Assembly: GCF_000203815.1 (NCBI RefSeq)
Contig: NW_004457639.1
Coordinates: forward strand, 310,001 to 374,000
Direction of reading: 5' to 3'
DNA: 64,000 bases
Source: Cavenderia fasciculata
Taxonomy: Eukaryota; Evosea; Eumycetozoa; Acytosteliales; Cavenderiaceae
Made by a program: the position numbers and the translations under genes. Below the pieces are notes generated by a model, which was not told the origin of the DNA, searched no databases, and saw nothing but the letters and a program-made list of their open reading frames with translations. Positions 34,754 to 47,164 of this stretch are shown one piece after another. How positions within the stretch are numbered: the stretch's first letter is position 1; each line of letters starts with the position of its first letter.

Positions 34754-34969
34754 ATGACGTCACACATTGATCGATCACATCGTTTATGGGCAACTCATCC
34801 CATCTTTGGAAAACTTGTCGTTCTCGATGAATTCAAACAAGGAAAAGATATTCTTTTTTTTAAGTTTAAAACAGAAAAATCAAAAGAAGAAGAACCAACC
34901 AAAAGTGATTGTTCTTCCGTTGGTAAGTGGCCACTTCCTATGAATAGTTTAACTCTTTATGAATTCTAA
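34754..34969 (+). CDS. Possible small protein, 71 aa, unknown
   Basis: ATG at 34754 opens 71 codons (MTSHIDRSHRLWATHPIFGK ... PMNSLTLYEF) to a stop at 34969, 28 bases after the COX19 stop and 35 before the next ATG. The composition (mixed, few Asn/Ile runs, one Trp in each half) is more protein-like than intergenic ORFs here. There is no room for a normal promoter, so it may be a downstream ORF on the COX19 transcript, an unspliced part of a neighbour, or chance. No family recognised. Confidence 0.35.
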   Translation: MTSHIDRSHRLWATHPIFGKLVVLDEFKQGKDILFFKFKTEKSKEEEPTKSDCSSVGKWPLPMNSLTLYEF

Positions 34970-35004
34970 TCAGTTCACTTTATTCACAACAAGCAAACAC
35001 AACA

Positions 35005-35706
35005 ATGAAAATAATTACAACTATCATTTTATCAACATTATTAATATTGGTTGGCAATTGTACAACAACAACAACACAGTATTATGCCAGTTTTACACCT
35101 TTTAGTGGTGTAAATTGTACAGGGTCTATATCTGGACAAGGGTCAAGTTATCTCTTGAATACTTGTCTACCATACGGTGATAAATATTCTATCAAATATG
35201 TTCCAAACAATGATAACACTGCATTTACACCAATCTATTATCTCTACAACGCCGATTGTTCCAGATTCCCAACAAAGGATACAACACTCAATATTGGACA
35301 ATGTTATAGCAATGAAATCAATGACCCAGACAATGGATTATTCTATTCGTCTGCCTCTATCCAATCTGAACCTCTTGCACCTCCCTCATCGGGACAACCA
35401 TCACTATACAGTCGGTTCTTTGACAAGTCAGACCAAAGTTGTTCAGAGACTATGTTGTGGTCCCAATTCTACACCAACAATACAGCCTATGATGTCAATT
35501 TCACTCAAAGAGAAACCTTTTACTGTGATCCAATTACCAATAATCCAATGCAACAAATATGTAATTTAGGTGGTAACAAGGAATGTACAACCAATGACCT
35601 TTCATCAAAATGTCAATATGACAATACCTATTTAGCAAATAGTATTTATACTTGTGTTGATGGTACTACTAGTGATGATATTATCAAAGTTAGACATATT
35701 AAATAA
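35005..35706 (+). CDS. Secreted Cys-rich glycoprotein, 233 aa, dictyostelid-type
   Basis: Single exon. A signal peptide (MKIITTIILSTLLILVGNC) precedes a mature region with about ten cysteines (VNCTGS, NTCLPYG, ADCSRF, GQCYSN, SCSETM, FYCDP, QICNLG, KECTTND, KCQYD, YTCVDG), several N-glycosylation sequons (NCT, NNT, NFT) and no membrane anchor. The end (IIKVRHIK) is basic. This looks like the secreted cysteine-rich proteins abundant in dictyostelids; some act in matrix or cell signalling. No named domain was recognised, so function is unknown. Confidence 0.75.
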   Translation: MKIITTIILSTLLILVGNCTTTTTQYYASFTPFSGVNCTGSISGQGSSYLLNTCLPYGDKYSIKYVPNNDNTAFTPIYYLYNADCSRFPTKDTTLNIGQCYSNEINDPDNGLFYSSASIQSEPLAPPSSGQPSLYSRFFDKSDQSCSETMLWSQFYTNNTAYDVNFTQRETFYCDPITNNPMQQICNLGGNKECTTNDLSSKCQYDNTYLANSIYTCVDGTTSDDIIKVRHIK

Positions 35707-35925
35707 ATCAAAGGAAATAAGAATATTTTAGAAACCAATCAATAAATCAATAATCCATTATTTTTATTTGTGTATCTACTCGATCTTGGAATATCCAAAA
35801 TAATATTTGTTTCGCTTTTTTTGTCTTAAAAGTCATCACCGTCATGATGATCAGACTCTGACAGAGCAGAGGCTTGATTGTTGTTTTGTCATTCATTCAT
35901 ATCTACGTGCAGCAAGAACAAAGCA

Positions 35926-37903
35926 ATGAATATATCAAAGATATTATTCAAATCAGGTAGCAATTATACTACTAAATTGGTCAATAGCACCAATAGTAAT
36001 AGTATCAATGCTTTGAAACGATTCAATGGTCAACAACAATCGTCATCATTATTTCAAACCATCATTATCGATAACAATAGCAATAGATATTACTCTTCAA
36101 AGCATCACAAAAAAGGAGGTGATCTAAAGAATAACAAATATAATAATAATAACAATAAACCAAATAATAGTAATAGTAATAGCACCAATACACCACCTCC
36201 TCTTAATAATAATAATAACATTAATAACATTAATAAAGATATTAATAACAGTAATAAAGAAAACAAAGACATTAATAACATTAATAATGAAAACGAATTG
36301 AAAAAGAAACAACTAGAGGAAGATATAGCAACAGCCAATAAACAACAAGTCTATCAACAATTGGCATCACAGATTCACAAAACCAATCAATTTCACGAGG
36401 CAAGCGATCAAGCTGAATTTGATCAACAGAATAACGAGAATAATGGCAACAACAATGGTAAACCAAATTGGAAGACAAAGTTGTTAAGAAATGCAATTTC
36501 ATTGGGTGTCTTTGGTGTTCTTTCATTGGGTTTTGCAGGTAATTTAATTATTAATATATAAAAGTATCTTGATTTGTATGATTACTTATACTTTTATTTA
36601 TTTAGTTTACATGTCATCAAATGATGAAACTGAATATCTTTTAAAACATGCACCACGTATATTAAAGGAAATTCAAACATCTGATGAATTATCAGTCATT
36701 GAGACTAGATTACAATCACTCTCTGAATGTACTTCAAGCAATAATACAATGAGAAAACTTATGGCTCAACCAGAGAATATCAACCATTTATTGGATATTA
36801 TCGATACCTTTGCAAACATTGAAGTCAATATCTATGCTGCCAGAATCATTGAAAACTCTGCAACTTTTAGTATGTTAAAAAATTACTACAATCATCATCA
36901 TTTATTATTTCTGTCTCTAACCAATATTTCTATATTTATAGTTCAAGATTATTCAACATTACCAAGAATTATTAAAATGTCAACTACACCATACTTACCA
37001 GCATATGTTCAAAAGACATTGGGTGTTGCCATTAGTAGAATTGCTGGAAATGAAGATGCTCGTGTTATCTTGGCCAACAATGGAGCCATTACAGCATTGG
37101 AAACTTTAAATGCAAACAAAATGCTTCACAAACAAATCTTCCATACTGCATTGTTGGTCATCAGTCACACTTGTTTGAAACTTGCCAACCATGATGATCT
37201 TTTGGTCACCGAAAAGGAATATCAATCAATGTTGACCTATGCCAAGGAAGAAACCATCATTCAAGCCGATTCACTCTTATCAACCAAACGTCAATTATTT
37301 GAATCTGGTTGGTTATTATATCTTCACACAAGTGCTGGTGGTTTTGTTTGGGGTTGTTTTGAAAGTATTCAAAATGTAAGAAAACATGGAAATATTTATT
37401 CTTGTAAATCTATATACACCGTTTTTTTGTTGCCATTTACTTATTAATTTTTTTTATTATTTTCTTTTTTTTAGAAATTTAATTTAAAGACAATTTTAAC
37501 AAATGGAGTTAAAACATCATTGATTACAGCAGCAGTACCAATATTTTTCGTTGGAGCCATGACAACATGGTATAATAACGAGTTGAAGAAATTGGATTCT
37601 ACCAAAGACAAATTCTACTTTTACTTTGCTGGCGCCTATTCATTGTACCCATGGTATTATCTTTTACCAAAGATTGAAAAGTTTTCACCCTATTGGTTGG
37701 GAGGGCACGTTGTTGGTTTCATGTCCTTCTTTGCCTACCTTGTCATTTCAAAGAATGATATCTTTAATTCCGACTCTCTCATCATTCAATCCGACAAGAA
37801 ATCACCACCACGTGATGTTTTAATTAAACAATACCAACAACAAAAGAAAAAAGAAAAATTATCAATTACTAGCAACTCTAATAATTCTGTAATTAATCAA
37901 TAA
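35926..37903 (+). CDS. Mitochondrial membrane protein with ARM-like helical repeats
   Basis: Four exons: 35926-36538, 36606-36869, 36942-37375 and 37475-37903, giving 579 aa, all junctions in phase. The N-terminus (MNISKILFKSGSNYTTKLV, later RYYSSKHHKKGG) looks like a presequence. A long Asn-rich linker is followed by one TM segment (AISLGVFGVLSLGFAG), helical armadillo-like repeats (ETRLQSLSECTSSNNTMRKL, VQKTLGVAISRIAGNEDARV, NNGAITALETLNANKM) and two or three further hydrophobic segments (SLITAAVPIFFVGAMTTWY, YFYFAGAYSLYPWYYLLPKI, VVGFMSFFAYLVISK). The Lys-rich C-terminus is cytosolic or matrix-facing. I do not recognise the family; ARM-repeat mitochondrial proteins such as ARMC-type proteins are the nearest idea. 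Confidence 0.72.
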
Positions 37904-37971
37904 AACAAAAAGAAAGTTGGTTTGTAATTCAAAAAAAAAAAAGTGCATACATTCTCTTTTCTGTTTTCTTT

Positions 37972-38955
37972 TTATTCTTGAATATTAAATAAAGATTTAA
38001 TATAATCTATAGATTCTGGAAGAAGAGTTGTAAAAGGATCAACCTTTGGAGTATGACGAACTATAAGGGAGTCCAAAAGATCTTTTACAGCGGGATCGTT
38101 GACGATTTGATTGGCTTTGGTGATACGATCATAAATTTCAGAAGAGATTGATTGTGAACGACGGAAACATTTGAAAATGTCAATAATGTCTTGTGGCGAT
38201 TCTGCAGCTTCAAGGAAGATTTGAGCCAATCCATGTTGCATGGCTTCAAATGTCGATTGATTCTTTTTAAAGATGCCAAGGACGAGATCCTTTCTTCCCA
38301 ACTTGGTCAACTGTATGAGATATGGTTGATAGTTTGATATTGCCTTTCTCTTGCTGTCTGAGTGGTCGTCTAAAAATTGGTCGATTATCTGTAGGTTGTC
38401 AGTCAATGGCTGAGTGGCACAAAACAACTTGACGGCTTGTTCCTTGGGTCCAATGGATTTAGACGACTTTTGATAGAAACTATAGGCGTTGTCATATTTT
38501 TTGGTTTCGATCAAGTGGAACAGACGGAAAGTGGAAATGGTGGTATTGTTGATGAAATAATTTGAAAGGATCTGTGGTTCGTTGCCATTGTACTTGTTTT
38601 CAATCATGGCTCTTTGTGCGTATGCAACCGCGACCATTTGATCGGATGCAAATTCTTGATTTTTTTGCAAAGATCTGTCGGGCCAGATCGAATCGGTTGC
38701 TCTTGCAAAGCGCTGCCATCAGGTTGGATAGCGTTCCATAGTAGCTGCGCATGACGTCGGCGCTGACCATTGATTTGTAAAATTGGATGGCAGTGTTTGG
38801 ATCCTCGTTGGTGATATCGATGAAAAGGTCGGGATGGAATAGAACGATACGCCATGAAACTGGTAATTTATTCATCAACAAATTACGGCATCGTGGTCTA
38901 TCATACTTTCCAATAAAGTTCATTAAAAAGAAATGATACTTTGTGAATGATTTAA

Positions 38956-38986
<31 letters not shown>

Positions 38987-41451
38987 CGATGATTCTTCCT
39001 CTGTTGTTGTTGCTTCTGCATTTTCGATAATATTATTTGTTGTTTCTGTTTGTAATACCAGTTGTTCAATATGATCCAAATCATTGTTGGTAATTGAGTT
39101 TTTCATGATTGACAAGTTGCTAGGTATCTCTCTGTCTCTGAGAACCTTGTAATGGGTGACCAGTTTTTGTTCCAATTCGCCCCACTCGTGTTGTGGATTT
39201 GGCACACGGATCATGTGCAACAAACGTTCTTCCATTGTATCGTTTTGATAGTCGGCGGCTGCAGCGCTGAGAACAGAAATGTTGTTTCTGTCAACACGAC
39301 AGTGTTTACGATAGTCAAACCAAAAGTGTATCAAATTGGATTCAATCATTTTATCGATCATGTCCATTGGCTTGTTATTATTTTCATCAGTTTTTAAAAA
39401 TATTCTTTGGTGTTGTTGTTGTTGTTGTTGTCCGATTGGATGCTGTTGCTGTTGCTGATTCTGATGCTGCTGCTGCTGATCCAATGGATAATCTTTTGGA
39501 TTTCCAAAATCATCATCACCACCACCATCATAAAACAAACTTTTAGATGAACTCGTGCGTCCTCTGATTTGAATCTCTTCGACAGGGAATCCCTTGGTGT
39601 TGGCAACACGGGGTTGATGGTAGATGATAAAGAGTGATGGGATGTAATTGTCGGGTGGCAGGTTGAACTGGTAGAGTCGCAGGCGATGGCATTCCAAAGC
39701 CTGGCTGTACAAGTCTAGCTTGAGATAATGCACGGCCAATTGATTGAGAATAAATGAAATGGCACGTGGCTCGCAGTGGCCGAGACCAGACAATAGGAAA
39801 TCATATATTTTCTCGTTGCCCATCAATCGATTGTACATAATGGTCTCAATAATGACGGTATGTGATATGTTTTGGACATTGATGCTACGTAGCATGTCGC
39901 TTTGTGGCTTTTTCGAGCGGTACTCGAGAAAACGCTGAAAGGTGGGTGACATGATGCTTATGTAGTTTTGTTGGTGCACTGTGAGTTGGGGGTCTGTCAC
40001 TACGATCGTCTTGATCACCTTCCACCAATAGCTGACCTGCCCATCATAGTCGAGTGTGATGGCCAGGTTGATCATGTCGATGGCAATCTTGGCGGTGATG
40101 GCGTATCCCTTGGAGAGGAAAAAGTCTTGGTAGATGTTTTTGGTGAGGTTGTGAGAGCGCGACTTGGAGACAATGTGGATGGCCGACTCGAGGAATCGTA
40201 TATACGATGCATCGTCAAAGTTTTTCGAGTGCACTGCCGTCAACACCTCACGCACGCTGTTGGCCGAGCGACTGGCCAACAAACTGATGAAAAACTGAAA
40301 GTCTTTGCTCAGGATGTAATCATTGGTGTCTGTGAGAGACTCTTCGATAAACTTAACAACCACCATGGTATAGTCGTACTCAAACAACAGTGTCATCACC
40401 AGATGGATGTTGCTGACCGTGTATCGCATCGAAGAGTTGAGATAGTCGACCGCCTTTTGGGGCTCTTCATGCTCCAAATACTGTGTAATGATCCACTTTT
40501 GCACGTCCTTTGGAAAGATATGCTTGTTCTTTTTGATATTGTGCAACTCAAAGAAATCAAACAATATACCGGTTTGTTCTTGCTTGATTTGTTTGCCCAG
40601 TGACAGATAGCAGGTCACTATCTTTTCCAACATGGATGGAGACCATAGATAAGTGAATTTGGCAGACGATCGAATCATTGTGCCAAGTGCCTCAATGTTT
40701 TGACTCTCCAAAAAGAAAATGATAAACTCTATTATAATCTTGTCACGATGTGGCACAACTTTGGGTGATGTCAATACACCTTGCGATATAAATGCTTCAT
40801 ACAATCCATTAACATATATTTCAAATCCTTTATAATTTGAATTTGCCTTTAAGAATCTTTTTAACCTAGAAAAAAACAAAACATATTAGAGATTCATTCA
40901 AAAAAGTAAAGGAAAGGAAAGGAAAGGAATGATATATGTTTTTTTACTTACCATCTATGAATATCAATAAAGTCCATATCTTCATTGATAATACGTTGAA
41001 CAAATATTTCATATCGAATGGAAAGATCTTTGTTTGTTATTTTACCTAGAGTTTCAGTAGTGATTTCATCTCTATCACCTGAAAATATGTTTGAGAATAT
41101 AGATGATGTTCTAGATGATGGTAACGGTGATGATGATGATGGAGAAGAGGAAGAGGATGGTCCTTGAAATAAAAATGATAGTGAATTTTCATTATAATTA
41201 TTATTTACTTTGTTGTTCTTTGAAGTAGTATTTGTTGATGATAATGATAACGGTGATGATGATGATGATGATGACGATGAAGAAGAAGATGATGAAGAAG
41301 AAGTATTACAATAGTATCTTTGATTAATGATACTACAGTGTTGATGATTATATAATGAAGAAGATTGAAGTGAAAAGAACAATAAATTCTTTGCAATATC
41401 GTTATTTGCTATTGCCGACGTAGTATTGCTACTACAAATGAATCTTTTCAT
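37972..41451 (-). CDS. Large mitochondrial helical-repeat protein (PPR-like), one frame break
   Basis: Exon 1 (41451-40952) and exon 2 (40865-37972) encode about 1130 aa. The head (MKRFICSSNTTSAIANNDIA ... CSIINQRYYCNTSSSS) fits a mitochondrial presequence, then Ser-rich spacer. The body is helical throughout, with paired-helix repeats reminiscent of PPR or TPR arrays (LEKIVTCYLSLGKQIKQEQT, DVQKWIITQYLEHEEPQKAV, LNQLAVHYLKLDLYSQALEC). Poly-Gln, poly-Thr (from GTC repeats at 38955-38985) and His/Gln runs interrupt it. At 38660-38666 a run of seven A (minus strand) breaks the frame; six would join LARQIFAKNQEFASDQMVA and keep the repeats. A role in mitochondrial RNA or translation is inferred only from targeting and repeat type. 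Confidence 0.72.
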
Positions 41452-41642
41452 TTATTGTTACTTTGGATCTCTCTCTTCTTTCTCTCTCTCTCTCTTCACC
41501 CCCTACTACTACTTATTTTGATAAGACGAAGAAAGAAATTACTTTTGCAAAAAGTGGTATGCTTCTGATCGAAAAAACGAATCAAAAATGGATTATTTAA
41601 TATCCATATCAATATATTATAATGTAAAAAAAAAAGAAGAAG

Positions 41643-41727
<85 letters not shown>

Positions 41728-42006
41728 ATAATAATAATACTTGGCTACTACAATTGGTAGTAAGATTGATTAATTTTTTAAAACTTAATAATACAAAGTT
41801 GATCGTGAATTGTTTATTTTAAATGGATGGATGGGAGGAGGGAAGAAGAGAGATTATAGTAATGGCAGGATCCGGATATTAATTCAATATAATTTGAATA
41901 TTGAATGACTAAATATACCATGTGTCGACACATATGTATGTTGTATCGATACTGTCATCATAGGACTACTGATACATTTCGAGTCACACTGTTCCAATTT
42001 CTTTGT
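41452..42006. other. Intergenic with long CTA repeat
   Basis: Upstream of the mitochondrial repeat-protein gene. Apart from the microsatellite listed separately it holds a T/C-rich tract at about 41470-41500 and AT-rich DNA. No gene recognised. Confidence 0.55.
41643..41727. repeat. (CTA)n microsatellite
   Basis: About 28 uninterrupted CTA/TAG units followed by about five ATA units, between the mitochondrial repeat-protein gene and the small 65-aa gene. Confidence 0.97.
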
Positions 42007-42295
42007 TTAGTACATTGGGAGCCAGTATTTTCTGGCAAATTGGGTAGTGTTGGCTCCTTGTGGGGCTTGAGCATTACAAACGACAATGTTGGCACTTTGG
42101 CTTAAATGTTCGTGTTGAGCATAACTAGTATTGGACATGCTTGAAATATTTGCCTTGAGGTCAGATGATGAACCTAATCTTGATAAAGTAGCTAAAAGTA
42201 AAAAAATATAAAATATTAATATTAATATATATTAATTGGATTGAGAAATTATTATTATTATTATTATTTAATTGATATTTACCATAGATGGACAT
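42007..42295 (-). CDS. Small spliced protein, 65 aa, unknown
   Basis: A 13-base first exon (42295-42283, MSIYG split) joins 42191-42007 across an 91-base AT-rich intron (GTAAAT .. TTTTAG). The protein begins MSIYATLSRLGSSSDLKANI, is Ser/Asn/Gln-rich and ends TQFARKYWLPMY. The coding part is markedly less AT-rich than its surroundings and the splice sites are good, so it is likely real despite its size. Dictyostelids have multigene families of such tiny developmentally regulated proteins (for example hssA/2C), whose start is also MS/MT-[IL]-x plus Ser-rich. Membership is not shown here. Confidence 0.55.
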
Positions 42296-44760
42296 TTTTA
42301 AAATTGCGAGAGAGTTTTTGGTTTAAATTTGAAAAAGATGGAAATAATATTATTTTATTAATTAATTTTTAGAGTAGAATAAATTTAATTTTAATTTAAA
42401 TTTATGATTTGATTTGCTAGTACTACTAATTTTTTATATTGTACGAAAACTGTTGCTTTGCTTTGAGTTTGATATTTTATTTGTTGATTGATTGATTGTT
42501 TGATTGTTGAATGAATAGAATGATTATTGTCCGTGCTTTTATAGTGTCGCCAATAAAAGATCAATGCAGTTCAAGCTCCCTCCTCCAACGTTGGAATAGT
42601 TTGTGACCATCACGAATATACAATTTTTCAGAACACAGGTATTGTGCTAGCTAATGTTTTAAATTCGGCCAAATTGGGTGAAAGAGAAAGAGGGAGAGAG
42701 AGAGAGGAGTTGGCACCAACCTAATTAATATGGTGACAGTTAAATGAATTAGATGAGATGTGTATTAATATGTATAAGTTGACCTTTGGTAAATGTATAG
42801 CATCCACAATCAATATCTCAAAATAAATGATGCTACTCTACTCTATTAGTACCCGGGTGAAGCTTGTGGAAGAGGAGAGGTTGGTGTTGGTGTCATTACA
42901 ACACATCGTTGTTTCTTTAAACAAAACATTTACAACGGTGATATAAATTATCCATATTATTATTATATGCCATTCATGAATAACCCTAGTTAACCATCCA
43001 ACCAACCAACCACAACCAACAACACACACTTACAAGTAAAGTAGTAGCTAGCACGGACGGAGAATTGGTATTGTTACTACTTTTTTAGAGGGTGGTAAGT
43101 GAAAGAGTAGAAACAATGCAGCCTGCAGATAGATAGGTGATATCACTCTGAAGAAACTTCTTGTTTTCCAGTATTTTGTTTCTTCCTGTGCGATTTATAT
43201 ATGTGTGTGGGGTTTGGTGACTACATTTTTTTAAACACCCAATGCTGTCAATTGACCAATCCACACACAAACACACCCGAATATTGTGTTGGTGAGTGAG
43301 TGAGAATAGTTTGAATTACAACTAATCGATCAAAAGATAGATATAGGTGAATTACGACGATGCATGTATGCGTCATGTACTTAGTGTGATGATGTTGATG
43401 AGGTGGTGATGGTGGGTGGGTGGGTGGGTGGTTGGGTAATTAATTAGCATCAACGATTTGTTATATATTTGGCAATGTCGTCTAATTAACCAACACACAC
43501 ATAAATACATACAGCTTAGCCAGAAAAGAAGCAGCCGGCTGCAGCTGCAACGTCGAGTTGACATTGGTCGTACACACTGCCCGACTTTAGGTGGATAAAA
43601 AAGTGATAAAATGGAATCATGATTGACAACTTGCTAAAAGTACCGATATATCGGTCTATCTATCTACACCTAACCACCAACTCTCTCTCTACTCTATTCT
43701 ATGCCAGTACTTGGGAAGGAATAGGAGTATTACTCTTTCTCATTATTCCAAACTGTTGAGAATCAATATCCCTCATTCATGTGAATTAATTCATGAATCT
43801 ATCTTTAATCTGTCGGCCAATCCAACCCAATCTATCTCTGGATCTTTCCTTTCCTCTCTTCTTTTGTTTGTTTGTGTTTCACACACTCCAATCCAATCCA
43901 ATCCCAATTCAATTTCAACCATAAATGAATCATTTTTAAAATAAATCTGTTGTTGTTTTGACTAAAGCAGCAAGCTATTGTTAACAACAATGTCACAGAC
44001 AGACAGCACTACCACATCCGGATGTGTCTATTCAATCCATCCCATATATTCAATTTAGGTGATTGTACCTATTTCTTGAATTCTTGAGCAATCACCACCA
44101 CCACCACTACTACCAAATCAAATTAATGATCGGTACTCGTAGTATGTCCATCCATCATAATCATCATTTCTCTCTTGTTTTATAATATTTGATTGGTTTA
44201 AACTAAAAAGGTAGAACATACGTTATATATGTGATGACGACGACGATGACCGGATAATTAAAATATCATAACATATATATTATCATCATAGCGATTCAGT
44301 AGTGATAGTGGTAGTGAGCTAGGGGGTGGTGATTGATGAAACCATCTTATCTTATTCTATCCGTTTTCAGATATATATATACTATACCGGTACTAACACT
44401 GTAACGAATAATAATAATAATAATAGTTTGTGGTGTTGCTAGCTATCCTCTTTTCATTTAGTTGTTATATTGTTAGATGTAAGATTTACATCGTATCGAT
44501 TATTAACTACTGTACAATAATTAAAATGGTGTATGAATAATTTTGAATTTCCTCATAAAATTATGGCGCCAATGAAAATGTGAACAATAATCACCATCTT
44601 TAACTCTTTTTACAATAAGCGTAGTAACATAGTAATAATAACAATAAAGATCTATTATTGAAAGATATTCTCACAATACAATAAACAATACTATAACAGA
44701 GTAAAAGAAGACATATTAGACAAGAGTCGAGAGAAAGAGAAAGAGATATATATATATAAA
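42296..44760. other. Intergenic, 2.5 kb, with G-rich motif
   Basis: Largest gene-free stretch. Several 60-77-codon ORFs (42838-43029, 43085-43276, 43373-43564 minus; 43711-43944 plus) show no family resemblance. Contains CA/GT-rich segments (43250-43276, 43485-43505), a GGGT repeat, a 14-base palindrome at 44013-44026 (CACATCCGGATGTG) and AT-rich DNA. It may carry regulatory DNA for the small gene and RFC3. Confidence 0.5.
43411..43437 (+). promoter_or_regulatory. GGGT-repeat, potential G-quadruplex / GBF-type G-box
   Basis: Five GGG runs spaced by single T, then GTTGGG, in AT-rich surroundings. The pattern could fold as a G-quadruplex, and GT-rich boxes of this type are bound by G-box binding factor in D. 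discoideum. Function is inference only. Confidence 0.4.
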
Positions 44761-46085
44761 ATGTTATGGGTAGATAAATATAAACCAACTTCACTTGATC
44801 ATATGGATTATCATCCTGATTTATCACTTCATTTAAAGAATATGGTATGTTGTTATTATTGTTGTTGTAGTTGTCATTGTTGTTTAAATATATATACTTT
44901 AAAAAACAACTCTATATATAAATATTTAACTAAACCTATCTAACCTTCTTTTTTTTGTTTAGATTAAATCATCAGATTTCCCTCATTTATTAGTATATGG
45001 ACCATCGGGAGCAGGTAAAAAGACAAGGATTATGGCAATTCTTAAAGAGGTGTATGGACCCAATTGTCTAAAGTTAAAGATTGATCATCGTACATTTAAA
45101 CATCCATCTACCAACAAGAATCTTCAGGTGACTACGATCAGTTCACCCTATCATATAGAAATCAATGCTGGTGAGGCTGGCAGCAACGACAGATTGATTG
45201 TACAGAGTATCATCAAAGAGATTGCTCAATCACCTCCTATCGACTCGTCAGTGTTTGGTGCTTTCAAGATTGTTATTCTCAACGAAGTCGATAAACTTTC
45301 AAAGGATGCTCAACATGCTCTTCGTCGTACAATGGAAAAATATGCTGCCTCTTGTAGACTTATCCTTTGTTGTGATAGTACAAGTAGAGTAATTGATCCA
45401 ATTCGTAGTAGATGTCTTGGTATTAGAGTTCCTGCTCCTTCAATTGCTGATGTAAGTATAGAAAGAAACTAGAAAATGTCAAAGTAATATGGTGTATTAA
45501 TTGATCAACCTTTCTATATTGATATTATTAGGTACAAAATGTTTTAAATATAGTAGCAACAAAAGAGAAATTTGAATTGCCAAAGAAAATATCAGAGGAA
45601 ATAGCAGTAAAGGCAAAAGGTAATCTAAGATATGCATTGTTAATGTTGGAAGCAAAAAAGGCAAAACAATATCCCTTTGTTGAAGGAGTTCCATTGTTGG
45701 ATTGGGAAAATTATATTCAAGTCATTGCAAGAGACATCATTATGGAACAAACTCCTGCCAAGTTGATGGCAGTCAGAGCTAAACTTTACGAACTCATTGG
45801 TCATTGTATTCCACCCGAACTCATCATTAAAACTCTAACTCTTGAACTATTGGATAGTATTGATAATTCCCTTAAATGTGAAACTATTCATTGGGCTGCT
45901 TTTTATGTATGTGTATAAAATGAATTAATTAAAACAACAACAACAACAAATACTAATATTGTGCAATTATTTAGGAACATCGTATACAAATTGGAACAAA
46001 ACCAATATTTCATTTAGAAGCATTCATTGCTAAATTTATGAGTTGTTATAAGAAATTTAATTCTGAACCATTTGTAGCTCAATAA
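44761..46085 (+). CDS. rfc3: Replication factor C subunit 3 (clamp loader)
   Basis: Four exons: 44761-44844, 44963-45451, 45532-45906 and 45975-46085, all phase 0, giving 352 aa. The start MLWVDKYKPTSLDHMDYHP, Walker A (HLLVYGPSGAGKKTRIMAIL), the degenerate Walker B (VILNEVDKLSKDAQHALRRT), the sensor region (CRLILCCDSTSRVIDPIRSR) and the tail (EHRIQIGTKPIFHLEAFIAK) match human RFC3/yeast Rfc5 closely. The LNEVDKL replacement of DExD is typical of this non-hydrolysing-type subunit. RFC loads PCNA at primer ends in replication and repair. Nothing looks damaged. Confidence 0.96.
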
Positions 46086-46250
46086 TAATAATAATATTAT
46101 TATTATTATTAATCATCATCAACAACAAGAGGAATAAATAATTAATTTTTCATTTATTCTAATTAAAAAGAAACTTATTATTACTATTATTTGAGAAATC
46201 TTTGTTGTTTTATAAATAAGTAGTATGTATATGGTTTGGTTTTATTTGAT

Positions 46251-46970
46251 TTATTCCTTTAATTCACCACAATTTTCAATGATGACTGGTTCAAGTGGAG
46301 CATCACTTCTATCGGTCTTTGTATTTTCAATCTTGTGAACAACATCCATACCAGAAACTACTTGTCCAAAAACAACATGCTTCTTGTCCAAAAATGGTGT
46401 CTCTGCAACAGTAATAAAGAATTGAGATCCATTAGCTAAAAACATGAAAAGAGAAAATATATTGGTTAGAAATCGACTAATCGATCGAGTAATATAAGTA
46501 ATATTATTATAATATTGATTGATAGAATACTATTTTTTCCAGCATTAGCCATAGAGAGGACACCAGTCTTGTGTGGAATCTTAAAGTTCTCATCAGCAAA
46601 CTTGGCACCGTAGATTGATTCACCACCAATACCAATACCATGAGTAAAGTCACCACCTTGAATCATCTATAAAATAGAAGTATTATGATTAGTTTCATAT
46701 TGAATATCATCATATCATCATTATCATCATTTGATCGTCTTTTTCTTTCTTTGTACGTACAAACTTTGAGATGATTCTGTGAAACTTTGAACCCTTGTAG
46801 TGAAGTGGTTTACCTGATTTACCAATACCCTTTTCACCAGTACAAAGAGCTCTAAAGTTATCAGCAGTCTTTGGAGTGACATCATTGAACAATTCCATTG
46901 TGATTCTACCCAATTTGTTTGATCCTTGTGCCATATCAAAGAATACCTTGAATCTGTTAACTGCTGCCAT
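46251..46970 (-). CDS. cypA: Cyclophilin A, peptidyl-prolyl isomerase
   Basis: Three exons: 46970-46761, 46666-46531 and 46435-46251, giving 176 aa. The single-domain cyclophilin reads [67 protein letters not shown]-type loop ([20 protein letters not shown]), [29 protein letters not shown] and the end [11 protein letters not shown]. Active-site Arg (FHRII), Phe, Gln (GSQFFI) and His (KKHVVFG) are present. The Trp that dominates cyclosporin binding in human CypA (EWLDGKHV) is Phe here (PFLDKKHV), which is common in divergent cyclophilins. It has no signal peptide, so cytosolic/nuclear. Confidence 0.95.
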
Positions 46971-47164
46971 TTCTCTATCTATCTATCTATATCTATATCT
47001 GATAATACTAGTATAATAGTCTAATTAAAAACACTGAATGAAGACGAGCAATGATCACACCCGATTCGTTTGAAATTTTCGATTTTTTTTTTAATTAATT
47101 ATTTATTTATTTTTTGATTAATTAATTTGATTGATTTATTATTTATTTGATTATAGTTTTCCAT

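Noticed and set aside
44013-44026. 14-base palindrome CACATCCGGATGTG
   Set aside because: Could be a dimeric factor site, but one such palindrome in 2.5 kb is not strong evidence.
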